Notes: generated from the sequence alone by a model not told the origin. A DNA stretch of 64,000 nt from an uncultured Sphaerochaeta sp. (GCF_963667405.1 NZ_OY763408.1:2069757-2133756); one strand, 5' to 3'; positions 46,022-55,687 are shown, numbered from the stretch's first letter. Numbers and translations: made by a program.

Positions 46022-47989
46022 ATGAGCAAAGACAACAGATCAGACAAAGACTGGAAAGAGACATTCAAGAAGAAGTTCAATATAGAACCCGGGGTACACC
46101 TCGGGGAATCCGGGTCCAAGGACAAGAAGAAATTCACCTTCTCTTTCTGGTATTTCTTCATCATACTCCTGCTGTTCCTCGCCCTGAACACCTTCATGGT
46201 CAGCAGGCAGGCCAACGTATATGCTGTGGACTACACCCAGTTCAAGCAGTTGGTCAGCGACGGGACGATCAGGCGCGTGGCAATTGAGGAGGAACGCTAT
46301 ATCGGCTACCCCTTCTCCCGTGACCAGGCAGCAACAGACCTGCGCTCGCTTGCAACCGACCCGAATGCCAGCAGCACGGCAACTGCGCTCTTGCAGTCGT
46401 TCAGCACATATAAGGTGGATGACCCGACCTTCATACCGCTCCTCGATGAGAAGGGTGTGGAGTACTATGCCACTCCTCCGGCAAAGCCGAGCCTCATATC
46501 CACCCTCCTCTCTTATGCTCTGCCCTTCGTATTCATCCTTTTGATCTGGCGCTTTCTCTTCTCCAAGATGGGAGGCCAAGGCGGACAGGGAGTGCTCTCC
46601 TTCAACCAGAACAAGGCAAAGATTGTCGCCGAAGGGGATACCGGAGTGCGCTTTGACGACGTTGCCGGTGCCGATGAGAGCAAGTACGAGCTGGAGGAGG
46701 TCGTAGACTTTCTCAAGCGACCGGAAAAATATACCGAGATAGGGGGAAAGATCCCCAAGGGTGTCCTGCTGGTAGGTCCTCCGGGTACCGGAAAGACCCT
46801 CCTGGCAAAGGCAGTTGCAGGTGAAGCCGGGGTCCCGTTCTTCAAGATGAGCGGAGCAGACTTTGTCGAGATGTTCGTTGGAGTGGGGGCCGCCAGAGTG
46901 CGTGACCTTTTCCGCCAAGCCAGGGAGAACTCACCGTGCATCATTTTCATCGACGAAATCGATGCCATCGGACGCTCACGCGTTTCTGCCGGCATGGGGG
47001 GAAACGATGAGCGGGAACAGACCTTGAACATGCTTTTGGTGGAAATGGATGGATTCGACTCCAGAACCGGTGTCATCATCCTTGCGGCGACCAACCGCCC
47101 CGAGATCCTCGACCCCGCCCTGCTCAGACCCGGCCGCTTCGACCGTCAGGTGCTCATCGACAAGCCCGACCTCGAGGGGAGACTTGCCATCCTCAAGATC
47201 CACACCCGCTCCATCAAGCTTGGTGAGGATGTCGATCTTCGCAAGATAGCCCAGAGTGCCGCAGGCCTTGCCGGTGCAGACCTTGCCAATATTGCCAACG
47301 AGGCTGCCTTGCTTGCCGTACGGCAGAAACGCAAAACCGTCCTGCAGGCAGACCTTGAGGAAGCCATTGAGAAGTCGGTTGCCGGTCTTGAACGCAAGAG
47401 CAGGTTGCTCAATGCAAAGGAGCGGGAGCGGGTGGCCTATCACGAGACAGGGCATGCCCTGACCGCCTTCCTCACCGAGGGAGCGGAGCCGGTGAGCAAG
47501 ATTTCCATCGTTCCCCGTGGCATGGGTGCCTTGGGCTATACCCTGCAGTATCCGACAGAGGATCGCTTCCTGCTCAGCGAGAGTGAGCTGCTCAACACCA
47601 TAGACACCTTGCTTGGGGGCCGTGCCGCCGAGGAGGTCATCTACCAGGAGATCTCCACGGGCGCCGGAAACGATATCAGCAGGGCGAGCGACCTGGTACG
47701 CAGGATGCTTACCGAATTCGGGATGAGCGAGCGCTATCGCAACATCACCCTACCCACCACCCAAAGTGGCATAGCGGGAATTTCCGGAGCAAGGGAGTAC
47801 TCGGAAAAGGCACAGGAGTACATCGACTGCGAGACCGCACGCATCGTGAATGAGCGGTATACGAAGGTGAAAACCAACCTGGAGAAGAACCGCAAGGCTC
47901 TTGAGACAATTACCACAAAACTGCTTGAAAAAGAAGTTCTCAATGGTTCTGAGTTCCAAGCACTTGCAAAAAGTGAGGTCATTGACTAA
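46022..47989 (+). CDS. ftsH: ATP-dependent zinc metalloprotease FtsH
   Basis: Membrane-bound AAA protease for quality control of membrane and short-lived proteins. 655 aa: two membrane helices (about 41-61 and 159-180) around a periplasmic domain, Walker A GPPGTGKT (252-259), Walker [12 protein letters not shown], second region of homology [20 protein letters not shown], and zinc site HETGH (474-478). The ATG at 46022 has AAGGA about 9 nt upstream. An out-of-frame ATG near the predicted 5' end (45979) is noted under findings. Confidence 0.97.
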   Translation: MSKDNRSDKDWKETFKKKFNIEPGVHLGESGSKDKKKFTFSFWYFFIILLLFLALNTFMVSRQANVYAVDYTQFKQLVSDGTIRRVAIEEERYIGYPFSRDQAATDLRSLATDPNASSTATALLQSFSTYKVDDPTFIPLLDEKGVEYYATPPAKPSLISTLLSYALPFVFILLIWRFLFSKMGGQGGQGVLSFNQNKAKIVAEGDTGVRFDDVAGADESKYELEEVVDFLKRPEKYTEIGGKIPKGVLLVGPPGTGKTLLAKAVAGEAGVPFFKMSGADFVEMFVGVGAARVRDLFRQARENSPCIIFIDEIDAIGRSRVSAGMGGNDEREQTLNMLLVEMDGFDSRTGVIILAATNRPEILDPALLRPGRFDRQVLIDKPDLEGRLAILKIHTRSIKLGEDVDLRKIAQSAAGLAGADLANIANEAALLAVRQKRKTVLQADLEEAIEKSVAGLERKSRLLNAKERERVAYHETGHALTAFLTEGAEPVSKISIVPRGMGALGYTLQYPTEDRFLLSESELLNTIDTLLGGRAAEEVIYQEISTGAGNDISRASDLVRRMLTEFGMSERYRNITLPTTQSGIAGISGAREYSEKAQEYIDCETARIVNERYTKVKTNLEKNRKALETITTKLLEKEVLNGSEFQALAKSEVID

Positions 47990-47992
47990 TCT
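47964..47992 (+). promoter_or_regulatory. hslO promoter inside the end of ftsH, leaderless type
   Basis: TTGCAA (47964-47969), 17 nt, TAATCT (47987-47992), which contains the ftsH TAA stop. The hslO ATG follows after 8 nt. Confidence 0.6.
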
Positions 47993-48000
47993 GCTTCCGT

Positions 48001-48945
48001 ATGATCAAGAAAAAGATAGAAGATAATGATTTAGTGAAGCATCTCGCAGCCCTGCCGGAAGATGGGCGCGAGGTGTTTCTTTTGCATAACGATCAGATAC
48101 GCGTTACTGCACTCGGGGCCACCACCCTTATCAATCAGATGCGTGAGAATCACCAACTCGGCCCGCTCGAGACTTACGTCCTCGGTCAGGCATACCTTGC
48201 CGCCGGCCTGCTCAGTGCCACCGTCAAGGGAAACGACCGCATCCAGTTGAACATCGAATGCGGAGGCCCCATCGGCGGTGTCTTCGTGGAGTCCTGGGCA
48301 GTGGGAGCTGTCCGCGGATACCTCAAGCACAATCCCATTCCCCTGAAGGCTCCTTTGAAGAGTCTCGACCTCAATGAGCTCTACGGTCCGGGCTTTCTTT
48401 CCGTCTCCAAACTCTTGGAAGGACACAAGGCTCCCTTCACAGGACAGACCATGATGGCCTATGGGGACTTGGCCAAGGATCTGGCGCTGCACTACCAGCA
48501 GTCTGAACAGACCCCTACCCTGTTCATGCTCTCCCTGCACTTCGACGACAAGGCACGGGTGACCGGCAGCGGGGCAATCTTTCTGCAGGCCATGCCTGCA
48601 TGCGACGAGCACATTCTTGAGGAGTTGGAAAAGAAAGCAGAAACCCTGCCTTCCATCGGGACCTACCTCTCCGAGGGGAAATCCATCCGCTCCTACGTGG
48701 AAGAGCAGTTTGCCTCCTTCGGGGTACGGCATCTGGCCCGTCAGCCTTTGGGTTTCTCCTGCCCCTGCTCACGTGAGCAGTACACCAAGTATCTGAAACA
48801 TCTCGGCAAAGCAGAGAAAGAGGACATACTGAAAAACGGCCCGTTCCCCCTGGAACTTGTCTGTGTCAATTGCAATACCCACTATCACTGGGAAAAATTC
48901 GAACTGGAACACCTGTTGCAAGAAACAGGAGGAGCACACCAATGA
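48001..48945 (+). CDS. hslO: Redox-regulated chaperone Hsp33
   Basis: Holdase chaperone activated by oxidation and unfolding, 314 aa. The zinc-binding redox switch is at the C-terminus: CPC (about 259-261) and CVNC (about 292-295). The body carries the Hsp33 core (GGPIGGVFVES). No Shine-Dalgarno precedes the ATG; a promoter ending 8 nt upstream suggests an own leaderless transcript in addition to readthrough from ftsH. Confidence 0.95.
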   Translation: MIKKKIEDNDLVKHLAALPEDGREVFLLHNDQIRVTALGATTLINQMRENHQLGPLETYVLGQAYLAAGLLSATVKGNDRIQLNIECGGPIGGVFVESWAVGAVRGYLKHNPIPLKAPLKSLDLNELYGPGFLSVSKLLEGHKAPFTGQTMMAYGDLAKDLALHYQQSEQTPTLFMLSLHFDDKARVTGSGAIFLQAMPACDEHILEELEKKAETLPSIGTYLSEGKSIRSYVEEQFASFGVRHLARQPLGFSCPCSREQYTKYLKHLGKAEKEDILKNGPFPLELVCVNCNTHYHWEKFELEHLLQETGGAHQ

Positions 48946-51173
48946 TTTTCTTCGCAACATCCGCGCTCTACATGAATGACATCATCGAAGAGGAAGCCCG
49001 CCAAGCCGGCGCTACCGACATCCGCAGCGTAAGCGGGGGGGTGGAGTTCAGCGCCGACCTCGCCAGCGCATACCGTTTCTGCCTGTGGTCCCGAACTGCG
49101 ACCAGAGTCATGATGGGACTCTTCCAGGATGAGGATATCCTCACCGCCGACGAGCTCTATGAAGCATCGGTGCAGATCCCTTGGGAAGAATGGGTCAACC
49201 CGAACCTTACCTTCTCGGTGACTGAGACCGTGAAAAACTGCCCCTACATGAAGAACTCCCACTTCGCTGCCATCCGGCTCAAAGATGCCATCGTCGACCG
49301 TATCCGCGAGAAGTTCGAGGGAGAACGTCCGCTGGTGGACAAGGACGAGAGCGATGTGGTCTTCCACGTGCATATCGAGGGAGAGAAGGTTGCTTGGTAT
49401 GTCGATTTCTCAGGCCGTGGACTGCATAAGCGGGGATACCGGGTTGCCCAGACAGACGCGGTGCTCAGCGAATACCTTGCAAGTTCTGTCATCTATCGCT
49501 CCGAATGGCGCAAGGCTTTGGACAAGGAAGAAGGGGTGCCTACCCTGCTCGACCCCTTCTGCGGTTCGGGAACCCTGGCCATCGAGGCTGCCCTTTGGGC
49601 CAGCGATCGTGCTCCGGGCTTGGTGAGTGCGCGCCGCTTCAACTTCTTTGACCTGCCCATCCATGACCCCGATTTGTACGAGGAAGTGGTGGACGAGGCG
49701 CTCTTGCGTGCAGAACAGGCAAAGGATCGCAAGATTGCCATCTACGCATGGGACAGTGACCCGAAGGCTGTGGCGATCACCAAGAAACATGCCCAGCTTG
49801 CCCAGGTCGACCACCTGATCACCTTTTCCGTGAAGGATTTCACCAAGGTGACCAAGGAGGACGTCCCTGCTGAGACAGGCTACATCATCACCGATCCTCC
49901 CTACGGCTTGAGAATGGAAGGACCGATTGATCTTCAGGTCCTCTATCGCCAGATGGGCAAGCAGATCAGCACCCTGTTCGGGGGCTGGCATGCAGCAATC
50001 CTCTGCGGGCAGCAGGAGCTGCTCAGCCATGTTGATATGAAACCCGATAGGACCAACACCGTGAACAACGGGGGAGTGACGTGCCAGATTGCCCACTACT
50101 ACGTCTTCACCGATGAGGAGCGCCAGCAGATGATCGAACGCGCCATCGAGCGCAAGAAGGAACGCCTCGCCCAGCCTTTGAGCGAGGGGGCACAGATGGC
50201 ATACAACCGCCTGGTGAAAAACCTCGCGGCCATCAAGCCGATCATGGCAGAGCAGAACGTCACCTGTTACCGCATCTATGATGCCGATATGCCCGAATAC
50301 AGCGCTGCAATCGACCTGTATGAGGGCAAGTACATCAGCCTGCAGGAGTATGCACCCCCTGCAACCATCGATCCGGAAGCGGCACTCAAGCGCCTAGGGG
50401 AACTCATCGATGCAACCGAACGTGCAACCGGCATCGACCGTGAGCAGATCTATGTCAGGCAGAGAACCCCCCAGAAGGGAGAGAAGCAGTATGAGAAGAT
50501 GGCCAGCACCGACAAGTTCTACATCATCAATGAGAACGGTGCCAAGTACCTGGTGAACTTCACCGACTATCTCGATACCGGTATCTTCCTCGACCATCGC
50601 CCGATCAGGGCACAGATCGCCCAGCTCGCAGAGGGCAAACGCTTTCTGAACCTCTTCTGCTATACCGGCACGGCAACCGTGCAGGCAGCAAAGGGAGGGG
50701 CCCTGAGCACCGTCAGCGTCGATGCCTCGTCCACCTACCTTGACTGGGCGGTGAAGAACATGCAGGTCAACGGGTACACCGAGATGAATCACTTCTTCTA
50801 CCGAAGTGACTGCCTGCAGTTCCTCTTTGATACCTACGACCGCTATGACCTTATCTTCTGTGACCCCCCGACCTTCTCCAATGGCAAGGGCAGGGATACC
50901 TTTGACGTCGACCGTGACCAGGTTCGCCTGATCAAGGCGTGCATGATGCACCTCGACCAGAAAGGAACGCTCATCTTCAGCTGCAACTACCGAAAGTTCA
51001 GCATGGATGAACGCCTCCTGGATGAGTTCGATGTCCAGGACATCACAGCCACTACGATCGCCGAGGATTTTGCAAGGGATCAGAAGATCCACTACACCTT
51101 CCTCATCAAGCACCGTACGGTGGTAAAGGTCCAGCAGCCAAAATCGACCATGAAACTGGTACGCAGGAAATAA
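48942..51173 (+). CDS. rlmL: Fused 23S rRNA G2445/G2069 methyltransferase RlmKL
   Basis: Bifunctional SAM-dependent enzyme, 743 aa: THUMP domain (about 1-155), first methyltransferase with LDPFCGSGTLAIEAA and catalytic TDPPYG (N2-G2445), then the second with LFCYTGTATVQAA and CDPPTFS (N7-G2069). The start ATG at 48942 overlaps the hslO stop (ATGA). The frame extends upstream to 48870, but that lies within hslO. A strong terminator follows. Confidence 0.94.
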   Translation: MIFFATSALYMNDIIEEEARQAGATDIRSVSGGVEFSADLASAYRFCLWSRTATRVMMGLFQDEDILTADELYEASVQIPWEEWVNPNLTFSVTETVKNCPYMKNSHFAAIRLKDAIVDRIREKFEGERPLVDKDESDVVFHVHIEGEKVAWYVDFSGRGLHKRGYRVAQTDAVLSEYLASSVIYRSEWRKALDKEEGVPTLLDPFCGSGTLAIEAALWASDRAPGLVSARRFNFFDLPIHDPDLYEEVVDEALLRAEQAKDRKIAIYAWDSDPKAVAITKKHAQLAQVDHLITFSVKDFTKVTKEDVPAETGYIITDPPYGLRMEGPIDLQVLYRQMGKQISTLFGGWHAAILCGQQELLSHVDMKPDRTNTVNNGGVTCQIAHYYVFTDEERQQMIERAIERKKERLAQPLSEGAQMAYNRLVKNLAAIKPIMAEQNVTCYRIYDADMPEYSAAIDLYEGKYISLQEYAPPATIDPEAALKRLGELIDATERATGIDREQIYVRQRTPQKGEKQYEKMASTDKFYIINENGAKYLVNFTDYLDTGIFLDHRPIRAQIAQLAEGKRFLNLFCYTGTATVQAAKGGALSTVSVDASSTYLDWAVKNMQVNGYTEMNHFFYRSDCLQFLFDTYDRYDLIFCDPPTFSNGKGRDTFDVDRDQVRLIKACMMHLDQKGTLIFSCNYRKFSMDERLLDEFDVQDITATTIAEDFARDQKIHYTFLIKHRTVVKVQQPKSTMKLVRRK

Positions 51174-51183
51174 GTGATGGCAA

Positions 51184-51220
51184 CAGGCTCCCGAAAAGGG
51201 GGCCTGCTGTTTGTTTTTTT
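51184..51220 (+). terminator. Rho-independent terminator after rlmKL
   Basis: A 9-bp stem (51184-51192 with 51198-51206), loop GAAAA, then a T-tract from 51210. Confidence 0.92.
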
Positions 51221-51232
51221 AGGGAGAAACCC

Positions 51233-51856
51233 ATGCAAAGCGCACTGCTTACGTGCCCGCACTGCAAAGAGCAAGGCGAGCAACAACTCACCCCGTTTCT
51301 CGACCTTGGCAAACACCCCAAGCAGAAACTGGCTATACTTACGGATTCACTCTTCACCCTCACCTGCCCCTCCTGCAAACAGCAGTACTCGGTACTGCAC
51401 GAGTTGTTGGTGGTGGATGAGAAACAACACTATGCGTTCATGCTGATCCCCGACACCGAGCTTGGTGAGGTGGATGGGAAGGTAACCGGAAAAGAAGAGT
51501 TTGATGAGTACCTGCTCCGCCTGGTCGGCTCAAGTGCCGGCCTGAAAGAGAAATTGCTCCTGTTGGACAACAACCTGGACGACCGGGTCATAGAGCTGTG
51601 CAAGCTCTACCTCTCCATGCAGTTGGAGCAACAGGACGTGCAGCTCTTCTTTGCTGACCAGCAGAAAGAGGAGCAGACACTCCTGTTCACCGTCATGGAT
51701 GCCGAATCCCACGTGCTTGGTTCCGTCGAATGCGAGAGAGAGTTGTATACCCAACTCACCGAGACGGTGAAAGCCTTTGCTGTTCGCAAGGGCTATTTCA
51801 CCAAGGTTGACCAAGCCTGGGCCTATCAGCAGATCAGAAACAGCGCTGACCAATGA
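51233..51856 (+). CDS. CpXC-domain protein, unknown function
   Basis: 207 aa. Two CPxC knuckles, CPHC (residues 8-11) and CPSC (about 43-46), match the CpXC family, a zinc-ribbon-like domain of unknown function. The C-terminal half is alpha/beta with acidic stretches and no other motif. GGGAG is 6 nt before the ATG. Its end overlaps the convergent D-LDH gene by 23 nt. Confidence 0.82.
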   Translation: MQSALLTCPHCKEQGEQQLTPFLDLGKHPKQKLAILTDSLFTLTCPSCKQQYSVLHELLVVDEKQHYAFMLIPDTELGEVDGKVTGKEEFDEYLLRLVGSSAGLKEKLLLLDNNLDDRVIELCKLYLSMQLEQQDVQLFFADQQKEEQTLLFTVMDAESHVLGSVECERELYTQLTETVKAFAVRKGYFTKVDQAWAYQQIRNSADQ

Positions 51857-52859
51857 CCTTGTGGCACGTATCGCACTGATAGCAGATCTCATGCTCCATG
51901 ACATCGCCCTTGACGTAGCTTGCAATGCTTGCAAGCGTAGTCCTGGAGATATTGCCCAAGGCCTCCCGCGTCAGGAACGCCTGATGGCTGGTAACCAGCA
52001 CATTGGGCATGGAGATGAGCAGCATCAGGACATCGTCATCCAGGATGGTGGTTGACTTGTCCTCGTAGAACACCTCCCCTTCCTCCTCGTAGACATCTAG
52101 GGCAGCCGCTCCGATTTTCTTGCTTCTGACACCTTCCAGAAGCGCTTGGCTGTCCACCAAGGCCCCACGGCTGGTATTGATGAGCACCACCTGATCTTTC
52201 ATCATGGCGATGCTTTCCCGGTTGATGATGTGCACAGTCTCTTCGGTCAGCGGGCAATGGAGGCTGATGATATCCGAATCCTTGCACAGCTGGTCAAAGC
52301 TGCAGTAAGTCACCCCGAGCTTGTCATCCGGATACGGATCGTAGGCCAACACCTGCATCCCAAAACCCTTGCAAATGTCAATGAAGACCCTTCCGATCTT
52401 CCCTGTTCCCACCACTCCGATGGTCTTGCCGTGAAGATCGAACCCGACCAATCCGTTGAGACTGAAGTTGAATTCACGGGTTCTCACATAACTGTGATGG
52501 GTGTGTCGGATACTGCTGAGCAAGAGTGCCATGGCGTGCTCTGCAACCGCATAGGGCGAGTAGGCAGGAACACGTACCACGTGTATCTTGCCGAATGCTG
52601 CCTTGAAGTCGATGTTGTTGTAGCCGGCACAACGCATGGCAAGCAGGCGAGTTCCCCCTGCATACAGGGTTTCAATGACCGCCTCGGTGATGCTGTCATT
52701 GACGAAAGCACATACCACCTCGTAGCCGGCGGCAAGGGCTGAGGTTTTCTCATTGAGCTTGGACTCAAAATAGACGATTTCAACATCGTACTCCGAGCAC
52801 AAACGGTCGAACCATACCTTATCGTATGGTTTGGTATCGAAAAACGCGACGCGTGTCAT
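51834..52859 (-). CDS. D-lactate dehydrogenase (2-hydroxyacid dehydrogenase family)
   Basis: NADH-dependent reduction of pyruvate to D-lactate, a fermentation end step. 341 aa; Rossmann motif VVGTGKIGR (about 149-157), catalytic Arg in INTSRGALVD, Glu in the VYEEEGEVF region, and His in TSHQAFLT, as in LdhA. The tail CYQCDTCHKVIGQRCF adds four Cys in 16 residues, unlike E. coli LdhA, and may bind metal or be redox-active. AAGGAG is 8 nt before the ATG. It follows the fic gene by 19 nt. Confidence 0.92.
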   Translation of the reverse strand: MTRVAFFDTKPYDKVWFDRLCSEYDVEIVYFESKLNEKTSALAAGYEVVCAFVNDSITEAVIETLYAGGTRLLAMRCAGYNNIDFKAAFGKIHVVRVPAYSPYAVAEHAMALLLSSIRHTHHSYVRTREFNFSLNGLVGFDLHGKTIGVVGTGKIGRVFIDICKGFGMQVLAYDPYPDDKLGVTYCSFDQLCKDSDIISLHCPLTEETVHIINRESIAMMKDQVVLINTSRGALVDSQALLEGVRSKKIGAAALDVYEEEGEVFYEDKSTTILDDDVLMLLISMPNVLVTSHQAFLTREALGNISRTTLASIASYVKGDVMEHEICYQCDTCHKVIGQRCF

Positions 52860-52878
52860 GGTTATTTCTCCTTGATCG

Positions 52879-53631
52879 TCAGATCACCACTTCTTCGAGC
52901 ACATCGATGAGGAGTTGGTAATCTCCATCAATGGCACTGATGTCAGCCTCCAGAAGCCTATCTGCGTCCACCAGCGACCAATCAATGTCGTAGCCGGCGT
53001 TCATGGAGAGCTGATAGAAGAACAGTCGTGCTGCCCTTCCATTTCCGTCCCTGAATGGGTGCAATGCCTCAACCTCACCCATATAGAAGGCGAGGTCATT
53101 GATGAAGGTCTCCCGATCCATCTGACAGAGGTACCGGTCCTTCCTCAGCCGGGTAAAGATATCCTCAGCTGCACTTTCAATGAATTCAGGGTTGCAAAAG
53201 ACGGTCCGTTTTGCAGCAGTCGTAGTCCGTATTGTCCCTGCGGAGGGGTACACATCTCCGAACATCCGGCTGTGAATGGACTTCAGGTAGGCTAGATCGT
53301 AGGTGTTTTGTACTGAATCGGTAAGCATTTCCGCAGAACGAAGATTTGCCATATAGGCTTCGACCTTCCGAAGTTTCGTGCGTTCCTTGATGGAGAAGTA
53401 GTTCACCAAGGACGAAGTGTGTGGATAGCACGAGAACTCATCCTTGGGAGGGTGGTATACGGTGGAAAGACCATGCGTGTCGATATAGCGCTGGATCAAC
53501 TCATCGGCTTCCACTTCTTCCTCAAGAATCGAGCGTATCGATTGGTCATCCTCTTCGGAGAACTCAAATCCCTCAGCCTCATGATTGAACTTGATATAGT
53601 CGATGCAAGCTTGCACTCGGCTTGTTTTCAT
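52879..53631 (-). CDS. Fic-domain protein (predicted AMP-transferase)
   Basis: Transfers AMP or another nucleotide moiety to target hydroxyls. Fic motif HPFRDGNGRAAR is complete with catalytic His (about residue 170 of 250), so activity is expected. The preceding flap region is TTAAKRTVFCNP. I see no clear inhibitory [ST]xxxE[GN] helix. The start is unsure: the frame opens at 53718, but a TTGACC-18-TATCAT promoter lies across that point, so 53646 or 53631 is likelier. No antitoxin gene is adjacent; it precedes D-LDH. Confidence 0.83.
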   Translation of the reverse strand: MKTSRVQACIDYIKFNHEAEGFEFSEEDDQSIRSILEEEVEADELIQRYIDTHGLSTVYHPPKDEFSCYPHTSSLVNYFSIKERTKLRKVEAYMANLRSAEMLTDSVQNTYDLAYLKSIHSRMFGDVYPSAGTIRTTTAAKRTVFCNPEFIESAAEDIFTRLRKDRYLCQMDRETFINDLAFYMGEVEALHPFRDGNGRAARLFFYQLSMNAGYDIDWSLVDADRLLEADISAIDGDYQLLIDVLEEVVI

Positions 53632-53707
53632 AAAAACGCTGACCATCCTTTGCCTCAACGAGGCAATTGCTGTTTCTTTGACGGAAACCCATACCCTATC
53701 TTGGTCT

Positions 53708-53737
53708 ATGATAGCCATACCAAAGATGGGAGGTCAA
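53708..53737 (-). promoter_or_regulatory. Promoter of the fic-ldh unit
   Basis: TTGACC (53732-53737), 18-nt spacer, TATCAT (53708-53713). Confidence 0.55.
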
Positions 53738-53746
53738 GGCACAGTG

Positions 53747-53772
53747 CGAAAAAAGAGCCCATTGCTGGGCTC
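53747..53772 (-). terminator. Terminator after the repeat-linker OMP gene
   Basis: Stem GAGCCC/GGGCTC (53755-53760 with 53767-53772), followed on the minus strand by TTTTTT. Confidence 0.85.
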
Positions 53773-53795
53773 CTTTTCTCCTCTATCCCGTTTTG

Positions 53796-54923
53796 TCAGA
53801 AAGAGAATCCCAAATACACGGTTCCTTCCACAAACTGTGGCCGTGCATCCTCGCTGAGGATGAAGCCATACTTGCCGCTTAGGCCCATGCTGAACGTCTT
53901 GTTGAACTTGTACTCCAACGAGCCCTTTGCAAAGGCACCAAAGAGGTACTTGTCCCCATCGGTGGTTGCAATACCCGGACCGTAGGTGAAGAAGGCTCCC
54001 GCACCCAGATCGAAGGATACCTTGCCCAGATCGATGTTGAGCATCGGGGCTGCCGAAATGGTGACAGCCTGAGTCAGCTTGGAGAACGGGGTGGCGAAAT
54101 CGAAGTCAAGCACATCCGAAGCAGCTGCTCTCCATCCATAGGAAGAAAGCATGTACGGCGAATAGGCCAGATCGATGTCAACGCCCAGACCAAGGTTCTT
54201 GTTGAAGGTCATCAGGTTGTTCAGCTGGATACCCAGATTGCCCTGCAGGTTGTACCCGGTATACGCACCAATAGTCGGATTGGTGGAGTTGAAGGTGCCA
54301 CCCAAGGTAATGGTGGTGTAGTATCGACTCTCCGCCTTCTGCTTGGCAGGCTCGGCCACTTCTGCTGCAACAGGCTGTTCCACTGCAGGTTCTGCCTCAA
54401 CAACAGCTGCCGGCTCAGTCTCAGCCATCACAGGTTCGGCTTCTGCAACGACTGCAGGAAGCTCCTCGACGACTGGTTCAGCTTCTGGGGCAACCTCTTC
54501 AGCAACGATTTCTGCTTCCGGTGCAACTGCAGGCTCTGCCTCAGCTACCATACCTTCCTCGGCGGCGACTACCGGCTCTTCGGCCACTACAGGAGCTTCC
54601 GCCACAACGCTTGTCGGTTCCTCAACCGGGAACATCGGCTCAGCCACTGACAAGGCACTGCCACTGAAATACACACCATCATAGGATTGCTGGAGGTACA
54701 GGGTATGAGCCTGGGTTCCATCCAAGCCACGCTCTGTATAGCTGGTCACTGAGGAGTCGACAACAGTCCACTTATCTTCCTCCTCACCATCAATCTGATA
54801 CCGGAAGGTGGTTACCATAGGATCTTCCAGAAGCCACTCCCATGTCACAACTACAGGAACTGCGAACAGGAAGGTAGGCAAAAGAATCAGGGCCGCCAGT
54901 ACTGCGATGAATTTCCTTTTCAT
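53796..54923 (-). CDS. Outer-membrane protein with Ala/Glu/Pro/Val repeat linker and C-terminal barrel
   Basis: 375 aa in three parts: a signal peptide (1-20); a small beta domain, perhaps fibronectin-III-like (about 22-95: VTWEWLLEDPMVTTFRYQID onward); an acidic low-complexity linker (about 100-200) of VVAEEP/EAEPVV units; and a strand-rich C-terminal barrel (about 200-375) ending in VYLGFSF. The plan suggests a barrel holding an extended arm in the periplasm or at the surface. Function unknown. Confidence 0.78.
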   Translation of the reverse strand: MKRKFIAVLAALILLPTFLFAVPVVVTWEWLLEDPMVTTFRYQIDGEEEDKWTVVDSSVTSYTERGLDGTQAHTLYLQQSYDGVYFSGSALSVAEPMFPVEEPTSVVAEAPVVAEEPVVAAEEGMVAEAEPAVAPEAEIVAEEVAPEAEPVVEELPAVVAEAEPVMAETEPAAVVEAEPAVEQPVAAEVAEPAKQKAESRYYTTITLGGTFNSTNPTIGAYTGYNLQGNLGIQLNNLMTFNKNLGLGVDIDLAYSPYMLSSYGWRAAASDVLDFDFATPFSKLTQAVTISAAPMLNIDLGKVSFDLGAGAFFTYGPGIATTDGDKYLFGAFAKGSLEYKFNKTFSMGLSGKYGFILSEDARPQFVEGTVYLGFSF

Positions 54924-55062
54924 AATTTATCAAACTCCTCCATGTAGCTTCAAAGCGAGGCCACACCAATGCAAACATCACTTACAGGTCATGTCAATCA
55001 TACACTTCTCGATTGATTATAACAAGCAAATGCGTACAGGGTAACCCCCTCTTCCCACCATG

Positions 55063-55091
55063 TTGCCACACATATGCCATATCAGTACGAT
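55063..55091 (+). promoter_or_regulatory. Promoter of the LOG gene, leaderless type
   Basis: TTGCCA (55063-55068), 17 nt, TACGAT (55086-55091), 8 nt to the ATG. Confidence 0.6.
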
Positions 55092-55099
55092 AGGTTTCC

Positions 55100-55687
55100 A
55101 TGAACACGATCAAGACATTGGCAGTTTTCTGCGGAAGCAGCGAGGGAAAAAACGGCATCTATGCCCAGGGCGCACAGGAACTGGGAAAAGCAATGTATGA
55201 CAGAAATCTCTCCTTGGTCTATGGAGGGGGAAACCGCGGGCTGATGGGCCTTGTGGCGGAAAGCCTCCACACCCTTGGGGGAAAGGTCATCGGGGTGTTG
55301 CCTGAAGCGCTCAATCGCGCCGATGTACGGATACGCAAAGTAGAAAGCCAACTGATCATTGTCCCGGGCATGCATGAGCGCAAAGCACGTATGTATGAGC
55401 TTGCAGATGCCTTTGTCGCCCTTCCGGGCGGAATCGGGACCTTTGAGGAGATTCTTGAGGTCTATACCTGGTTGCAGCTGGGGTATCACCACAAGCCGGT
55501 TGCCCTGCTGAACCTGGGTGGCTTCTATGACAGCCTGCTCTCCTTCCTCAACCATAGCTGCAATGAGGGTTTTCTGCAGAAAGAACTGCTCTCCGCCCTC
55601 ATCGTGGAAACAGAGGTGGAGAAGTTGCTCTCCCATCTGGAACATTGGGAGGCAAATCTCCCCGACAAGCTGGGGTCACACCAGTAG
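55100..55687 (+). CDS. LOG-family protein (nucleotide 5'-monophosphate phosphoribohydrolase-like)
   Basis: 195 aa. Rossmann-like fold with GGGNRGLMG (about 42-50) and the signature PGGIGTFEEI (about 113-122) holding the catalytic residues. Family members release the base from N6-modified AMP (cytokinin activation) or from AMP. The cellular role in this bacterium is unknown. No Shine-Dalgarno; probably leaderless. Confidence 0.9.
   Translation: MNTIKTLAVFCGSSEGKNGIYAQGAQELGKAMYDRNLSLVYGGGNRGLMGLVAESLHTLGGKVIGVLPEALNRADVRIRKVESQLIIVPGMHERKARMYELADAFVALPGGIGTFEEILEVYTWLQLGYHHKPVALLNLGGFYDSLLSFLNHSCNEGFLQKELLSALIVETEVEKLLSHLEHWEANLPDKLGSHQ

Noticed and set aside
48870..48941. Upstream extension of rlmKL
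   Set aside because: It lies within hslO; the ATG at 48942 overlaps the hslO stop in the usual ATGA way and starts the THUMP domain.
52879..53718. Fic as part of a toxin-antitoxin pair
   Set aside because: Neighbouring genes are D-LDH and an outer-membrane protein; no small antitoxin gene is adjacent, and I see no clear inhibitory helix.
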